From NCBI GenBank assembly GCA_964511635.1, contig CAZEGC010000007.1, positions 1 to 34,111 of the forward strand: a stretch of 34,111 nt of DNA, written 5' to 3'. The notes below the pieces were generated by a model. That model did not search any database. It saw only the letters and a program-made list of their open reading frames with translations, and was not told the DNA's origin. The stretch is from CAZEGC01 sp964511635 (lineage in GTDB: Bacteria > Patescibacteriota > Saccharimonadia > Saccharimonadales > Saccharimonadaceae). Below are positions 8,070-17,292 of the stretch, piece after piece (within the stretch, counting starts at the first letter, position 1; each line of letters starts with the position of its first letter). A program made the translations under genes and the position numbers.

Positions 8070-9226
8070 TAGCGATAAATATCTGGTAATTTAGCGCCGC
8101 AATGTGGCCAAGGCTGCCATCCACGCCGTTCATAAAGAGCTCTAGCAGCTTGATCCTGCTGGGCAGGGGTAGCATTGCCGTATAGTGATGGATCTGCAAC
8201 AGTACCCCATGTCTGGCGGTCGAACTGATAAGCCCCGTAATAAGGCCCTGCTGGATTCCAGCTATCGTATCCTCCTTCACACGAACGCAGCTCTGCAAGA
8301 GCGTCTGCAAATTCACCGCTAAATGTTGGCTTTGCCCCTACAACTTCAATCTGTTTTTTCGGCTGGCGTGTAGTCACACTTTGGATTTCACGCCTGCTCA
8401 CTTCTTCGCCATTTCGCATTTCAATTTCATATGTCACAGTTCGCATACCTTTTATGCCCACGGTGCGCACTTCGCGGAATCCAACCTCCCTATCGGCGTC
8501 TTGAATTTGCTCCACCGGAAAGTCAATTTCAACCTCTTCGGTAACAGTCTGCACCCCTTCGCGCCAAATTTCAATTTTCATGCCTGACTTTAGCTTGGCG
8601 TCCTCGTCAACAGATAGAGTGTCGCTATCTGCTAGCGTAATGCCTTTTTCCTCTAGCATATCCCGAACCGTCTGAGCCTGAGTGTAGGCTGACTCACTTT
8701 TTCCATATAGCACTAGTGTAAATGGGGTAGCTCGGTTGATTTCCAACCTCATGCCGGCTCCATCTGAAATAATGTCAGTTGATCTGCCCAAAGTTAATTC
8801 GTCCTCATCACGAACATCTAGTTCTAAATGCTTGGCAATATCACGTGCGTTTTGATATGGTGCCATCATTTTTTGACGCATCATGCCATCTACTACTATG
8901 ACGGGCTTAGCACGATAAACGTTAACCTGATAGTCACTAGCGACTAACTCTTCGGTAAGTGATGGCTCAACAATGTCATGTTCATCAATTTCTATGCCAG
9001 CTTCATTAAAAACATCGGCTAAATTCTTGGCCCTTGTTAGCACTACTTTCTTTTCATCCCGGTCATGGATTGTGATTAGCCTTTGACTAGGCTCAATAGT
9101 TTTCTCGCCACTAGCATATGCAAGACTTGCAGTCATAGCTGCTAAAATCAAAATCAAAAATAAGCCCACGACCAACGCTATGCGACTGGGCGCACCACCC
9201 CAACTTTTGCTAATCTTCATATTCAT
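8069..9226 (-). CDS. YabE-like Rpf muralytic protein (DUF348 + G5 + Rpf domain)
   Basis: A membrane-anchored, surface-exposed peptidoglycan hydrolase. One N-terminal membrane helix (about 14-38) is followed by three DUF348-type repeats (roughly 48-95, 100-150 and 160-210), a G5 domain (about 222-297) and a C-terminal Rpf/lysozyme-fold domain (about 303-385). The probable catalytic Glu is Glu317 in LRSCEGG, followed by the conserved YYGAYQF; Cys316 and Cys376 could form a disulfide. The domain order matches Bacillus YabE and actinobacterial RpfB. In Firmicutes yabE also lies beside tatD and ksgA. For an epibiont, an outward-facing muralytic enzyme could act on its own or on the host's wall; that is inference. 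The ATG is exactly 6 bases after TAGTAT. Confidence 0.92.
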   Translation of the reverse strand: MNMKISKSWGGAPSRIALVVGLFLILILAAMTASLAYASGEKTIEPSQRLITIHDRDEKKVVLTRAKNLADVFNEAGIEIDEHDIVEPSLTEELVASDYQVNVYRAKPVIVVDGMMRQKMMAPYQNARDIAKHLELDVRDEDELTLGRSTDIISDGAGMRLEINRATPFTLVLYGKSESAYTQAQTVRDMLEEKGITLADSDTLSVDEDAKLKSGMKIEIWREGVQTVTEEVEIDFPVEQIQDADREVGFREVRTVGIKGMRTVTYEIEMRNGEEVSRREIQSVTTRQPKKQIEVVGAKPTFSGEFADALAELRSCEGGYDSWNPAGPYYGAYQFDRQTWGTVADPSLYGNATPAQQDQAARALYERRGWQPWPHCGAKLPDIYR

Positions 9227-9232
9227 AAATCG

Positions 9233-9238
9233 ATACTA
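9233..9238 (-). promoter_or_regulatory. -10 box TAGTAT of the rpf-rsmA unit
   Basis: TAGTAT, six bases, then ATG: the expected transcription start coincides with the start codon. There is no ribosome-binding site. Confidence 0.6.
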
Positions 9239-9254
9239 AATAAATGTACCTATA

Positions 9255-9722
9255 CTATTCTATCAAACTTCTACCTAGGCTACTATCGATTGCCTCTTTT
9301 GAAAGGGGCGATAACTCACGTGGCAAGTCATTTAGATCAAACCATCCGACATCTTTTATTTCCCACCGACGGCTGATTGTTAAATTTGACGCACTAGGTA
9401 AATTAACAACAAAAATTGGAGCACTAAATTTTAATCTTGAACGAAGAGAAGTGCTGTATTTCAATTCATCCTCACCCACACATATACCGGTCTCCTCCTG
9501 TAACTCCCTCCGTGCAGCCGAAACCAGAGTTTCGCCCCTATTCACACCTCCGCCAGGTAGTGACCAGTCACCCGTACCTATGACTCCCTTGATTAATAAT
9601 ATTTTGGTTTTATTCACTACGATGACACGAACGCGGTTCGTAGGACTAATTGTATTTCTGATCCACACAACAAGCCTCAATGGGCGGCTGATTAATCTAC
9701 CGGCTAAATCGTATAGAAGCAT
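9255..9722 (-). CDS. NUDIX hydrolase
   Basis: The NUDIX box is complete: GGGVNRGETLVSAARRELQEETG (residues 57-79) with the metal-binding REXXEE. These enzymes cleave nucleoside diphosphates linked to another moiety; the substrate cannot be read from the sequence. The N-terminal extension (1-30) is basic and partly hydrophobic (LRLVVWI), possibly membrane-associating. The ATG follows the pcrA stop codon by one base, so it is coupled to pcrA and could clean nucleotides during repair synthesis. Confidence 0.9.
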   Translation of the reverse strand: MLLYDLAGRLISRPLRLVVWIRNTISPTNRVRVIVVNKTKILLIKGVIGTGDWSLPGGGVNRGETLVSAARRELQEETGICVGEDELKYSTSLRSRLKFSAPIFVVNLPSASNLTISRRWEIKDVGWFDLNDLPRELSPLSKEAIDSSLGRSLIE

Positions 9723-9723
9723 C

Positions 9724-11832
9724 TTAAATTTTCACTAACCGTGCAAACTCTGTATTGAGCTTTTTGGTCTGTCCGCTGTCAAATTTAACTGTCACCGCTA
9801 GTCCGTCAATATCAATTACTTCACCCTCGCCAAATTGTGATGATCTGACTCGATCATTAATATCGTACTCTTCGCGGATGTATTCATTCTCGAAATCATT
9901 AGCGACGGCTCGCACTTCGGCTTGGCCTGCGCTCAAAACACCCATATCAGCCAAGAACCTTGATGGCTGCCCATAGGAACGCGTACCGAATAACATTCTA
10001 GCCTGGGCATGCACTAGATATAGTTCTTGCTTCGCTCGTGTCATGCCAACATAACATAGCCGGCGTTCTTCTTCGAGCTCGGCCTGTCCCGCTTCATAAA
10101 TTCGTGAGTGTGGGAAAATCCCTTCCTCCATACCCACCATGAAAACCACCGGAAATTCCAGCCCCTTTGCAGCATGAACAGTCATAAGTGTCACGGATTT
10201 TTCACCGTGCTGAGTATCAGCACTAGACATCAACGCCACTTCTTCTAGAAAATCGGCCAGGGTTGTAAAACTCTGAGCATCATTTATAAGTGCACCAATA
10301 TTTTCTTCCCTGTCATCTGCCTGTGGGGTACCATCACGTATGTAATCTCGGTACTCTGTCAGCGCTAATAGCTTCTCGATGATGTCTGATGGTGAGGTTT
10401 CAGATTCAACCATTGCTTGTAAGATTCTTAAATTATCACCGAGTCTTAAGAGCGCTTTTTTAGCCCTTGCGGTGATAGTTGAAGTTTGCTCAACATTTAT
10501 AAGCGAAGATATGATATCCATACCGTTAGTACTTTGCCACGTCAAAAACTTTTCTAGACTTGTCGCCCCGATACCCCGGACTGGTACGTTAGCAATCCGA
10601 CTAAAGCTCATACGATCACTGGGCTGATAAACTAACCTTAGGTAGGCTACGATGTCTTTAATTTCTTTACGGTCAAAAAACCTTACCCCACCTACGATTT
10701 GGTAGGGCACCCGCAGCCTCATTAATGCCCGTTCTAGGTTGAAGCTCTGAGCATTCGTCCTATATAAAATTGCAAAATCGCTAAACGCTCTTTCGCCTGC
10801 TGTGACCTTGGCTGAAATATGACTTGCAACGAGGTGCGCTTCTTCGCCCTCGTCATATACAGCCTGCACAGTCACTGGCTTGCCTTCACCCAGGTCAGTC
10901 CAAAGTTTTTTGTCTGTCCGCTGAGTATTTTTACTAATAACATTGTGGGCGGCCGCTAGGATTGCGTTGGTGCTGCGATAGTTTTGCTCTAGTTTAACTA
11001 CTTTGGCCCCGGGAAAATCGCGCTCAAAATTTAATATATTAGTAAAGTCTGCACCACGCCAGCTATAAATACTTTGCCAGTCGTCCCCAACTACACAAAT
11101 ATTTCTATCCTCATTAACTAAGTACTTTACAATTTGATACTGCGCTGCATTGGTATCCTGGTATTCGTCAATTAAAATATGTTTGAACTTAGCCTGCCAC
11201 TTACGTCGAACTTCAGGTACGTCGCGCAGTAGCCTTACAGTTTCTATCAATAAGTCATCGAAGTCTAGGGCTTGGGATTCACGGCGCAAATGCTCGTAGC
11301 GTTCATAAATTTTAGCCACTTGCTGCAAGAAAGGGTAGTTTGCACTGCTAGCAAATTCCTCTGGACCTACTAGCTCATTCTTTGAATTGCTGATTATTCC
11401 ACTCACGGCCCGTGGCTTTATTTGTTTATCGTTAATTTTGAGCTGCTTCATGGCTTGCTTTATCAAACCCTGCCTGTCATCTTCGTCATAAATTACAAAA
11501 TTAGGCGACAAGCCAATCACCTGGCCTTCTATTTTTAGTAGTCTTACACAAATTCCATGAAAAGTTCCCATCCAGGGCATAAAATCGCGGCGTTCATACG
11601 GCTGATTCAATAACTCTCCGAGCCGTTGTCGCATTTCTTTGGCGGCTTTATTAGTAAAAGTTACTGCCAGTATTTCATTTGGCCAGATACCTTCATTAGC
11701 AATCAAATAAGCTATGCGGTGAGTTAATGTCTTAGTTTTACCACTGCCAGCACCGGCCAGTAGCAGCAATGGCCCACTCATAACTTGAACCGCCTCTTTT
11801 TGAGTCGTATTTAAACCCTCTAGTAAATCCAT
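9724..11832 (-). CDS. pcrA: UvrD/PcrA-type superfamily 1 DNA helicase
   Basis: An ATP-driven 3'-5' DNA helicase for repair and replication-fork maintenance. It has Walker A GAGSGKT (27-33), motif Ia AVTFTNKAA, Walker B DEYQD (222-226), motif III VGDDWQSIYSWRGAD, motif IV YRS, motif V VTLMTVHAAKGLEFPVVF and motif VI EERRLCYVGMTRAK. The C-terminal Tudor-like domain that binds RNA polymerase in PcrA/UvrD is present (GEGEVIDIDG to the end). At 702 residues it has family length. The ATG is 8 bases after TATAGT, within the glycolytic unit. Confidence 0.95.
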   Translation of the reverse strand: MDLLEGLNTTQKEAVQVMSGPLLLLAGAGSGKTKTLTHRIAYLIANEGIWPNEILAVTFTNKAAKEMRQRLGELLNQPYERRDFMPWMGTFHGICVRLLKIEGQVIGLSPNFVIYDEDDRQGLIKQAMKQLKINDKQIKPRAVSGIISNSKNELVGPEEFASSANYPFLQQVAKIYERYEHLRRESQALDFDDLLIETVRLLRDVPEVRRKWQAKFKHILIDEYQDTNAAQYQIVKYLVNEDRNICVVGDDWQSIYSWRGADFTNILNFERDFPGAKVVKLEQNYRSTNAILAAAHNVISKNTQRTDKKLWTDLGEGKPVTVQAVYDEGEEAHLVASHISAKVTAGERAFSDFAILYRTNAQSFNLERALMRLRVPYQIVGGVRFFDRKEIKDIVAYLRLVYQPSDRMSFSRIANVPVRGIGATSLEKFLTWQSTNGMDIISSLINVEQTSTITARAKKALLRLGDNLRILQAMVESETSPSDIIEKLLALTEYRDYIRDGTPQADDREENIGALINDAQSFTTLADFLEEVALMSSADTQHGEKSVTLMTVHAAKGLEFPVVFMVGMEEGIFPHSRIYEAGQAELEEERRLCYVGMTRAKQELYLVHAQARMLFGTRSYGQPSRFLADMGVLSAGQAEVRAVANDFENEYIREEYDINDRVRSSQFGEGEVIDIDGLAVTVKFDSGQTKKLNTEFARLVKI

Positions 11833-11840
11833 TACTAACT

Positions 11841-11846
11841 ACTATA
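11841..11846 (-). promoter_or_regulatory. -10 box TATAGT of pcrA
   Basis: TATAGT lies 8 bases before the pcrA ATG, which has no ribosome-binding site. It suggests an internal leaderless promoter for pcrA-nudix. Confidence 0.45.
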
Positions 11847-11848
11847 CG

Positions 11849-13213
11849 TTAAAGTACGTACAAATACACCAGGGCGCCGCCACCTGCTCCAAGCAGTAAA
11901 AGTAGCAAAATCCATACAATCCATAACCAACCGGATGACTTCTTGTCCGGATGAGCTAATGGCTTGTGGTATTCATGGGTATCATAAATCGAGCCCGACT
12001 GCTTGTCGCCAGTACTTGGTCGCTCTTCGTACTGCTGCGCGATAGAAGGCGAGCCAGTGGCTGCCGCAGCTGGTGCTGCCGGGGTGATGTCTGGCTTGCT
12101 AGTCATACTGGTAGATGGATTAGGCTTCACCTCTTCCGTGTCTACGGCGTTCAGGCTACTATCTGACTCGATTGCCATGAGGTCGCTGCTTAGTTCAGGT
12201 GGTAATGCATTTGTAGCCCGAGGGTCGACTGGCAGCTGGCTATCTTCTTCCACCGATCCACCAGGTCTTTGAGACTTCGTAGCTTGAGGTGGCGTGGTGA
12301 CAGTAGGGGGTGACTGAGCGTCACTAGTAGCAAGGCCTTCATCGCCTTCATCGCCTCCATCGCTTGAATTGATCGAATCACTGGAACCAAGCGCTGGCTT
12401 GCCAAGAGGTCGTTTTTCAACTTTTGCACCTGCTCCGGGTATAAATGGCGATTCCATTGCCATATCTTCGTTGTCTTCGTTGGTAACATTTGAAGCTACA
12501 TCTGGGGCATCGCTAGCGCTATCTTTGACGGTGTCACCGCCTCCATCCACTTGAGTAGAATCTGGCGTCGGCAAATCTGGACTGATACCAGGATCATCAG
12601 GGCGCCCATTAGAGCTAGCAGGGCTAGCGACGACTTGAGCCGTATCGTTTTCGGCAGCCTGACCAGCTGAGAGGCCATCAATTGGATCTGGCCAGTCACT
12701 AACAGGTGATGGCGATAAGTCATTAATTACCCCCTGATTATCTAGCGATACACGAGCTTGATTGTCATTTGCGGGTAGTGGCTCAGGAGTAGCCTGAACA
12801 GATTGACCTGTGGGCGCTTGAGTGTTCGTGGAGCTCGGCTGAATATATGCACCCTCGCGAGAAGGCTGATTACTAGTAGGTGTCGGAGTGGTCATGTCTG
12901 AAGAGGGGTGGAGTACGTCCATGAAGCGTCCACTTCTGCGTCCTGATGCGCTACGGCTCGAAGCAGGTGGAGTAGGCCTAGAATCCGAGTTCGCACTCTG
13001 GCCAAATGACCTGAGTGCCGCACCGCTAGCTGGCTTTATAACAAGCTCTGTCTCTCTGTTTAAGTTACTGACACTTCCAGAGCGTGCCGTAGAGCTTGCA
13101 GCTGCTGGACCCGAACTACTGCCCGCGCCAGAGCTACTAGAATTATCCCTACTTACACCCTCCATTAACGAGTTAACGGCCCTGTCTAGTTCATCAAAAT
13201 CGATATCTTTCAC
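11849..13213 (-). CDS. Tail-anchored low-complexity protein, 454 aa
   Basis: No enzymatic domain is recognised. A conserved-looking helix opens the protein (MKDIDFDELDRAVNSLM). About 390 residues of Ser/Pro/Thr/Asp/Gln-rich, presumably disordered sequence follow. A single C-terminal membrane helix (WLWIVWILLLLLLGAGGGALVYLYVL) ends within 1-2 residues of the C-terminus. With no signal peptide, this topology puts the long disordered region in the cytoplasm as a tail-anchored protein. The start is GTG with GGTGG 5 bases upstream, 9 bp after tpiA. It could tether cytoplasmic partners to the membrane; that is speculation. Confidence 0.8.
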   Translation of the reverse strand: MKDIDFDELDRAVNSLMEGVSRDNSSSSGAGSSSGPAAASSTARSGSVSNLNRETELVIKPASGAALRSFGQSANSDSRPTPPASSRSASGRRSGRFMDVLHPSSDMTTPTPTSNQPSREGAYIQPSSTNTQAPTGQSVQATPEPLPANDNQARVSLDNQGVINDLSPSPVSDWPDPIDGLSAGQAAENDTAQVVASPASSNGRPDDPGISPDLPTPDSTQVDGGGDTVKDSASDAPDVASNVTNEDNEDMAMESPFIPGAGAKVEKRPLGKPALGSSDSINSSDGGDEGDEGLATSDAQSPPTVTTPPQATKSQRPGGSVEEDSQLPVDPRATNALPPELSSDLMAIESDSSLNAVDTEEVKPNPSTSMTSKPDITPAAPAAAATGSPSIAQQYEERPSTGDKQSGSIYDTHEYHKPLAHPDKKSSGWLWIVWILLLLLLGAGGGALVYLYVL

Positions 13214-13222
13214 ATTCCCACC

Positions 13223-13990
13223 CTAATTATTATTCGATTTATGTGCCTTTGTTACAATATCGGAAAAAGCATGTGCATCCAAGCTAGCACCGCCCACCAG
13301 TAAACCATCCACGCCAGCTGCCGCTAGATAGTCACCAGCACTACTAGGCGTGACACTGCCCCCATAAAGAACTCGGATGATTTCACTGGCTTTTTTGCCA
13401 TATAAGTGTTTGATCTGGCTTCTGATAGTCTTGATAGCTCTTTCGACATCTATCGGCTTTGCATTGTCACCCGTACCAATTGCCCAGACCGGCTCATACG
13501 CAATCACAACACCCTCCAGCTCTTCGGCCGTTACATTGGCAAGGCCGCCCAGCAGCTGATCATGTAAAATATCGTCAGTCTCACCATTAGCACGCTCACC
13601 CGCGGTCTCACCTATACACAGAATCGGGGTTATGTGATTGCGAATAGCAGCCTGTACCTTGGCACGAATGTCTTTGTCACTTTCGTGAAATATATGTCGT
13701 CTTTCAGAATGGCCAACCAAACCATACTGCACAATACCCCGAAGCTGAGTGGCGGAAACTTCACCCGTGTAGGCACCATGATCCCGCCAGTAAAAGTTCT
13801 GAGCTGCTAGTTTAAATTTACGATTATTAACTTGCAGCGATAGCGACTGAAGAGTAAACATTGTCGGAGCTAAAACAACCTCTACATTACGGTGAGCGGT
13901 TATTTTATCGGACAGTTTGTGGGCATACAGACTAGCATCATGCATATTCAGATTCATTTTCCAGTTGCCGATAATGAGAGTTTTCCGCAC
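13223..13990 (-). CDS. tpiA: Triosephosphate isomerase
   Basis: Interconverts dihydroxyacetone phosphate and glyceraldehyde 3-phosphate. The catalytic residues are Lys11 (NWKMN), His94 (GHSERR) and Glu166 (AYEPVWAIGTG), and the phosphate-binding GGSV and GLLVGGASL loops are present. At 255 residues it has family length. The start is GTG at 13990, chosen because the frame opens directly with RKTLIIGNWKMN as in homologues. It lies downstream of pgk by 53 bp on the same strand. Confidence 0.97.
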   Translation of the reverse strand: MRKTLIIGNWKMNLNMHDASLYAHKLSDKITAHRNVEVVLAPTMFTLQSLSLQVNNRKFKLAAQNFYWRDHGAYTGEVSATQLRGIVQYGLVGHSERRHIFHESDKDIRAKVQAAIRNHITPILCIGETAGERANGETDDILHDQLLGGLANVTAEELEGVVIAYEPVWAIGTGDNAKPIDVERAIKTIRSQIKHLYGKKASEIIRVLYGGSVTPSSAGDYLAAAGVDGLLVGGASLDAHAFSDIVTKAHKSNNN

Positions 13991-14043
13991 TTGTGATAGC
14001 CTTTAATGATGCTTATGTTTTATTGCTTTTTAGTGTAGCGTAT

Positions 14044-15261
14044 TTAAGTTCGGGCGTCCAGAAGACCTTCGACACCTGGCAGTCTATTTCCAGCCATTAA
14101 TTCTAGACTGGCGCCCCCGCCAGTTGAGACATGAGTAAAACTACCGCCCATGCGAGCGTCCCATTTCAAAACAAAATCAGCCGTGTCGCCGCCACCAATA
14201 ATAGAGGTAATGCTGGGATTAGTAGCGAGAGCTAGCGCTGCCCTGGCAGACCCATGAGCAAAAGACGGTAGCTCGGTGTATCCGAGTGGGCCATTCCAAA
14301 TAACTGTGCCAGCTTTTTCAATTTCTCGTACGTAACGCTCGATAGTTTCATCACCAATATCTAGCGAAATATCATCATCCTCGACTGACTTGACTGACTT
14401 TACCGTGCGCTCACTTGTGTCATCAATTGATTTTGCCACTGCCACGTCACTAGGAAGTAGTAAAAAATCTGGATCATTTGTTTTCTTTTTTATAGCAGCA
14501 TATATATGATCGACTACCTCTGATTGGTCTTTTTCAATTTTGCTAGCACCAGTCGGGAGACCCTTGGCGGCCAAGAATGTGTTCGCCATAGCTCCACCAA
14601 TAATAATTTTATCTGCCACCTCAACAAATCTTTCGATAACTTGAATTTTATCGCTAACCTTTGCACCACCTAGAATCGCTACTAACGGTCGCTGAGGTGA
14701 TTTCATGGCTTTAGTTATCGTAGTATATTCGCGCTCCATCAGCAGCCCCGCCACGCTCGGGGCACATAGCATAATAGATTCAACACTAGCATCGCTGCGA
14801 TGCGCCACACCGAATTCATCCTTGACTATATAACTAGCACCGACAGATCTTGCAATTTTTTTAGCAAACTCAATATCACCACTTTTGTCTTCTTTGTGAA
14901 AACGTACATTTTCAAGTAGCACAACGCCCCCGAAGGGCAAGGTTTTCATAGCCTGCTTCACTTTGTCGCCATAGACCTGATCAACAAACTTTACCGGATG
15001 GTTTAGCATCTCGGCCAGTCGAAGTGCCACTGGCTCTAGACTGTACTTTGCGTCCCTTCCCTCGGGGCGCCCTAAGTGAGAAATAATCGCCACCCTGCAG
15101 CCCTGATTGATCAAATACTTTATAGTTGGCAGGCTAGCTCTAATACGCAGATCATCACTAATCTCACCATTTTTTCCTAATGGAACGTTGTAATCAGCTC
15201 GCACCAGAACCGTTTTGTTGTCTAGATGAACATCCTTGATTGTTTGTTTGAAAAAAGTCAT
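14044..15261 (-). CDS. pgk: Phosphoglycerate kinase
   Basis: Transfers phosphate from 1,3-bisphosphoglycerate to ADP. It shows RADYNVPL near residue 21, SHLGRPEG near 61, LLENVRFHKEDKSGD, GGAKVSDKI for the nucleotide domain, NGPLGYTE and the C-terminal GGGDTADFV. At 405 residues it is a normal monomeric PGK. GGTGG lies 6 bases before the ATG. It follows pyk by 30 bp; GAPDH, the enzyme before it in the pathway, is not in this window. Confidence 0.97.
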   Translation of the reverse strand: MTFFKQTIKDVHLDNKTVLVRADYNVPLGKNGEISDDLRIRASLPTIKYLINQGCRVAIISHLGRPEGRDAKYSLEPVALRLAEMLNHPVKFVDQVYGDKVKQAMKTLPFGGVVLLENVRFHKEDKSGDIEFAKKIARSVGASYIVKDEFGVAHRSDASVESIMLCAPSVAGLLMEREYTTITKAMKSPQRPLVAILGGAKVSDKIQVIERFVEVADKIIIGGAMANTFLAAKGLPTGASKIEKDQSEVVDHIYAAIKKKTNDPDFLLLPSDVAVAKSIDDTSERTVKSVKSVEDDDISLDIGDETIERYVREIEKAGTVIWNGPLGYTELPSFAHGSARAALALATNPSITSIIGGGDTADFVLKWDARMGGSFTHVSTGGGASLELMAGNRLPGVEGLLDART

Positions 15262-15291
15262 TTATCCCACCGATAATTAAATTATTCTATT

Positions 15292-16713
15292 TTATTCTAG
15301 CATGCGCACACGAATTGTATCGGTTTCTCCTGTTACGCCTGGCTGTCGCCCACTGACAATCACTACCGTAACAGGTTCACCAGAACCGTCAAAGAAGCCA
15401 TCTTCCTTTAGAGATTTTGCAAGCATTAACCCTGCTTTTTCCCCATCCGGACGAAGAAAGCTTTTATTAGCATAGCTCAAAGCTAGCTGCTGGGCAGCTC
15501 TAGGCTCGCTAGTGACACTAACAATTGGCATGCTAGGCCTGTGGGCGGCAATATTTGCAGCTGTTGCTCCAGTTTTGGTTTCAGCAATAATAGCCCTCGC
15601 GTTAAGATCACTAGCTATCTTAACCGCAGCAATGCTAACAGCATTACGCCGAGCGTGCGGGGTCTGTAAGGCCTCGCTAGCAGCGTTAATCTCAACATGC
15701 TCCTGAGTGTACATAATTACCCGCTTCATGGCTGCTACGGCCTCTAGGGGGTACTTTCCGGCCGCAGTTTCTTCACTTAACATCACTGCATCAGTTCCAG
15801 ATATAACAGCACCGGCAACATCGCTGGTTTCTGCTCGTGTTGGCTCAGGCGAATCTACCATGCTAGCCATCATTTGCGTAGCTACTATGCTAAGCTTTCC
15901 GTGTTTTCGACATAAATCTATAATTCGACGTTGCATAACAGGCACAATCTCAGCACCCACCTCTACCGCAAGATCACCTCTTGCTACCATAACTCCGTCG
16001 CTCGCTCGAACGATTCTTTCTAGTTCTTCGTCAGAAATGGCAGCTTTTGTTTCAATTTTTGAAATAATGTGAGCAGATGAGCCGAGCCCTACTAGCATTT
16101 GGCGTAGCATATGAATGTCCTCAGAGGAGTGGACAAAGCTAAGTGCTACGTAGTCAATATCACGGGTAGCACCAAATTCAACATCGCTAATATCTTTTTC
16201 CGTTAGTACGTCCCCACCGAAATCAGTATCAGGTAAGTTAATGCCTTTTTTACTGGCTAGTACGCCATCGTTATTTACCCTAACAGTGATTGCTGTGTCA
16301 GATATTATATCTATAATTTCAGTCTTTACTTTGCCATCAAATATATACAGCGACTCGCCAGGTTGGACTTTTTCTGCCAAGTTAAATTGAACCGGTAGCG
16401 TTAAGCCATCGTGAGGCACGTTATACGCTAGCGTTAAAATATCGCCCTTTCTTACCGTTACTTCATGGGCTAGTGTGCCGAGTCGTATCTTTGGGCCTTG
16501 TAAATCCTGCAAAATTGCCACAGGTTTTTTTAGTTTTCTACTAGCTTCACGAATCCATTCAATCTGCTCATCGCGCTCATCGTGTGTGCCGTGACTAAAG
16601 TTCAAACGGAACCCATTGACGCCCCGCTCGATAAGTTCCTCTATCATCTCCTTGCTACTGGTTGCTGGTCCGACAGTAGCGAGTATTTTTGACCTTTTAA
16701 ATATTGTTGCCAT
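15292..16713 (-). CDS. pyk: Pyruvate kinase
   Basis: Converts phosphoenolpyruvate and ADP to pyruvate and ATP. It has the N-terminal KILATVGPAT and RLNFSHG motifs, the catalytic lysine in SKIETKAA, MVARGDLAVEVG, TQMMASM, and the C-terminal allosteric-type alpha/beta domain. At 473 residues it has family length and no PEP-utiliser extension. It heads the glycolytic unit pyk-pgk-tpiA. The ATG lies 8 bases after TACAAT, with no ribosome-binding site. Confidence 0.97.
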   Translation of the reverse strand: MATIFKRSKILATVGPATSSKEMIEELIERGVNGFRLNFSHGTHDERDEQIEWIREASRKLKKPVAILQDLQGPKIRLGTLAHEVTVRKGDILTLAYNVPHDGLTLPVQFNLAEKVQPGESLYIFDGKVKTEIIDIISDTAITVRVNNDGVLASKKGINLPDTDFGGDVLTEKDISDVEFGATRDIDYVALSFVHSSEDIHMLRQMLVGLGSSAHIISKIETKAAISDEELERIVRASDGVMVARGDLAVEVGAEIVPVMQRRIIDLCRKHGKLSIVATQMMASMVDSPEPTRAETSDVAGAVISGTDAVMLSEETAAGKYPLEAVAAMKRVIMYTQEHVEINAASEALQTPHARRNAVSIAAVKIASDLNARAIIAETKTGATAANIAAHRPSMPIVSVTSEPRAAQQLALSYANKSFLRPDGEKAGLMLAKSLKEDGFFDGSGEPVTVVIVSGRQPGVTGETDTIRVRMLE

Positions 16714-16721
16714 ATATAACT

Positions 16722-16727
16722 ATTGTA
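16722..16727 (-). promoter_or_regulatory. -10 box TACAAT of the pyk-pgk-tpiA unit
   Basis: TGCTACAAT (extended -10) lies 8 bases before the pyk ATG. It is preceded by an A/T tract that also serves as the terminator tail of the upstream gene. Confidence 0.6.
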
Positions 16728-16734
16728 GCATTCT

Positions 16735-16835
16735 AAAAAATGAAGAACCTAGGGGAAAGATGATTTGGCCACAGCTAGGGGCGCGCATTGGACGCGGTCA
16801 CAATCGACCTCGTCTACCCTGCACACCCCTAGCTG
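16735..16835 (-). terminator. Large nested hairpin plus T tract after the 144-aa gene
   Basis: On the minus strand, CAGCTAGGGG (from 16835) pairs perfectly with CCCCTAGCTG (to 16772). Between them is a second 9-base stem with one mismatch (16791-16814). A run of six T follows at 16740-16735. It is bigger and more elaborate than a simple terminator and could be a structured 3' UTR. It separates the GC-rich gene from pyk. Confidence 0.5.
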
Positions 16836-16857
16836 GGAGATGTTAGATCACCTCCTT

Positions 16858-17292
16858 TCAGGCTGGGATTCGCACCTGCGAAGGCCGACGTACCGGCTTC
16901 TGCTCGCGCCTACGGCGCGTGCTAGCAGGACCAGATTGCTTGCGGGTGTTGGCTCGCAAAACTGTCACCCCCTCCTCTATGCTCAGCTGGATCCGGCGGC
17001 TCTTCAATTGCCGCACGAATGCCACGAGGATGATTAGCTCACGCTCCTCCCTCTTGTGGCCCATTCCACGCATTGAATGCATGGCGTTGATCTTGACAAG
17101 CAACGCGTCAAGAGCCTCGAGCAGACTCCCAGCCCTCCATCCGTCACTCGTCTTGCGGACAACGTGATACAGATACTCATCCATCCTGTCGACTTGACGG
17201 TTGGTGGGTCGGTAGAAAGCCTCCCCCGCCAGAACGCGCCTTGCGTCCTGGATAAGGCCTTCTTTTTGTTGCTGGAGTGTTCCAACTGGCAT
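16858..17292 (-). CDS. GC-rich hypothetical protein, 144 aa
   Basis: I recognise no family. The protein is hydrophilic and mainly helical, with a strongly basic C-terminal tail (STRRRREQKPVRRP) that could bind nucleic acid. Base composition and codon choice (many G/C third positions, CGC and CTC) differ from the AT-richer genes around it, which suggests transfer. AGGGGATC lies just upstream of the ATG. A TTGACA promoter about 100 bases upstream would give it a real leader, unlike the local leaderless genes. The gene, its hairpin-rich 3' end and the adjacent tRNA-Glu look like part of an accessory island. Other frames over this stretch are also open because of its GC content, so the reading frame is likely but not certain. 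Confidence 0.55.
   Translation of the reverse strand: MPVGTLQQQKEGLIQDARRVLAGEAFYRPTNRQVDRMDEYLYHVVRKTSDGWRAGSLLEALDALLVKINAMHSMRGMGHKREERELIILVAFVRQLKSRRIQLSIEEGVTVLRANTRKQSGPASTRRRREQKPVRRPSQVRIPA

Noticed and set aside
16846..16859. End of a 16S rRNA gene
   Set aside because: Only the final 14 bases match; the sequence immediately upstream does not continue as 16S rRNA.
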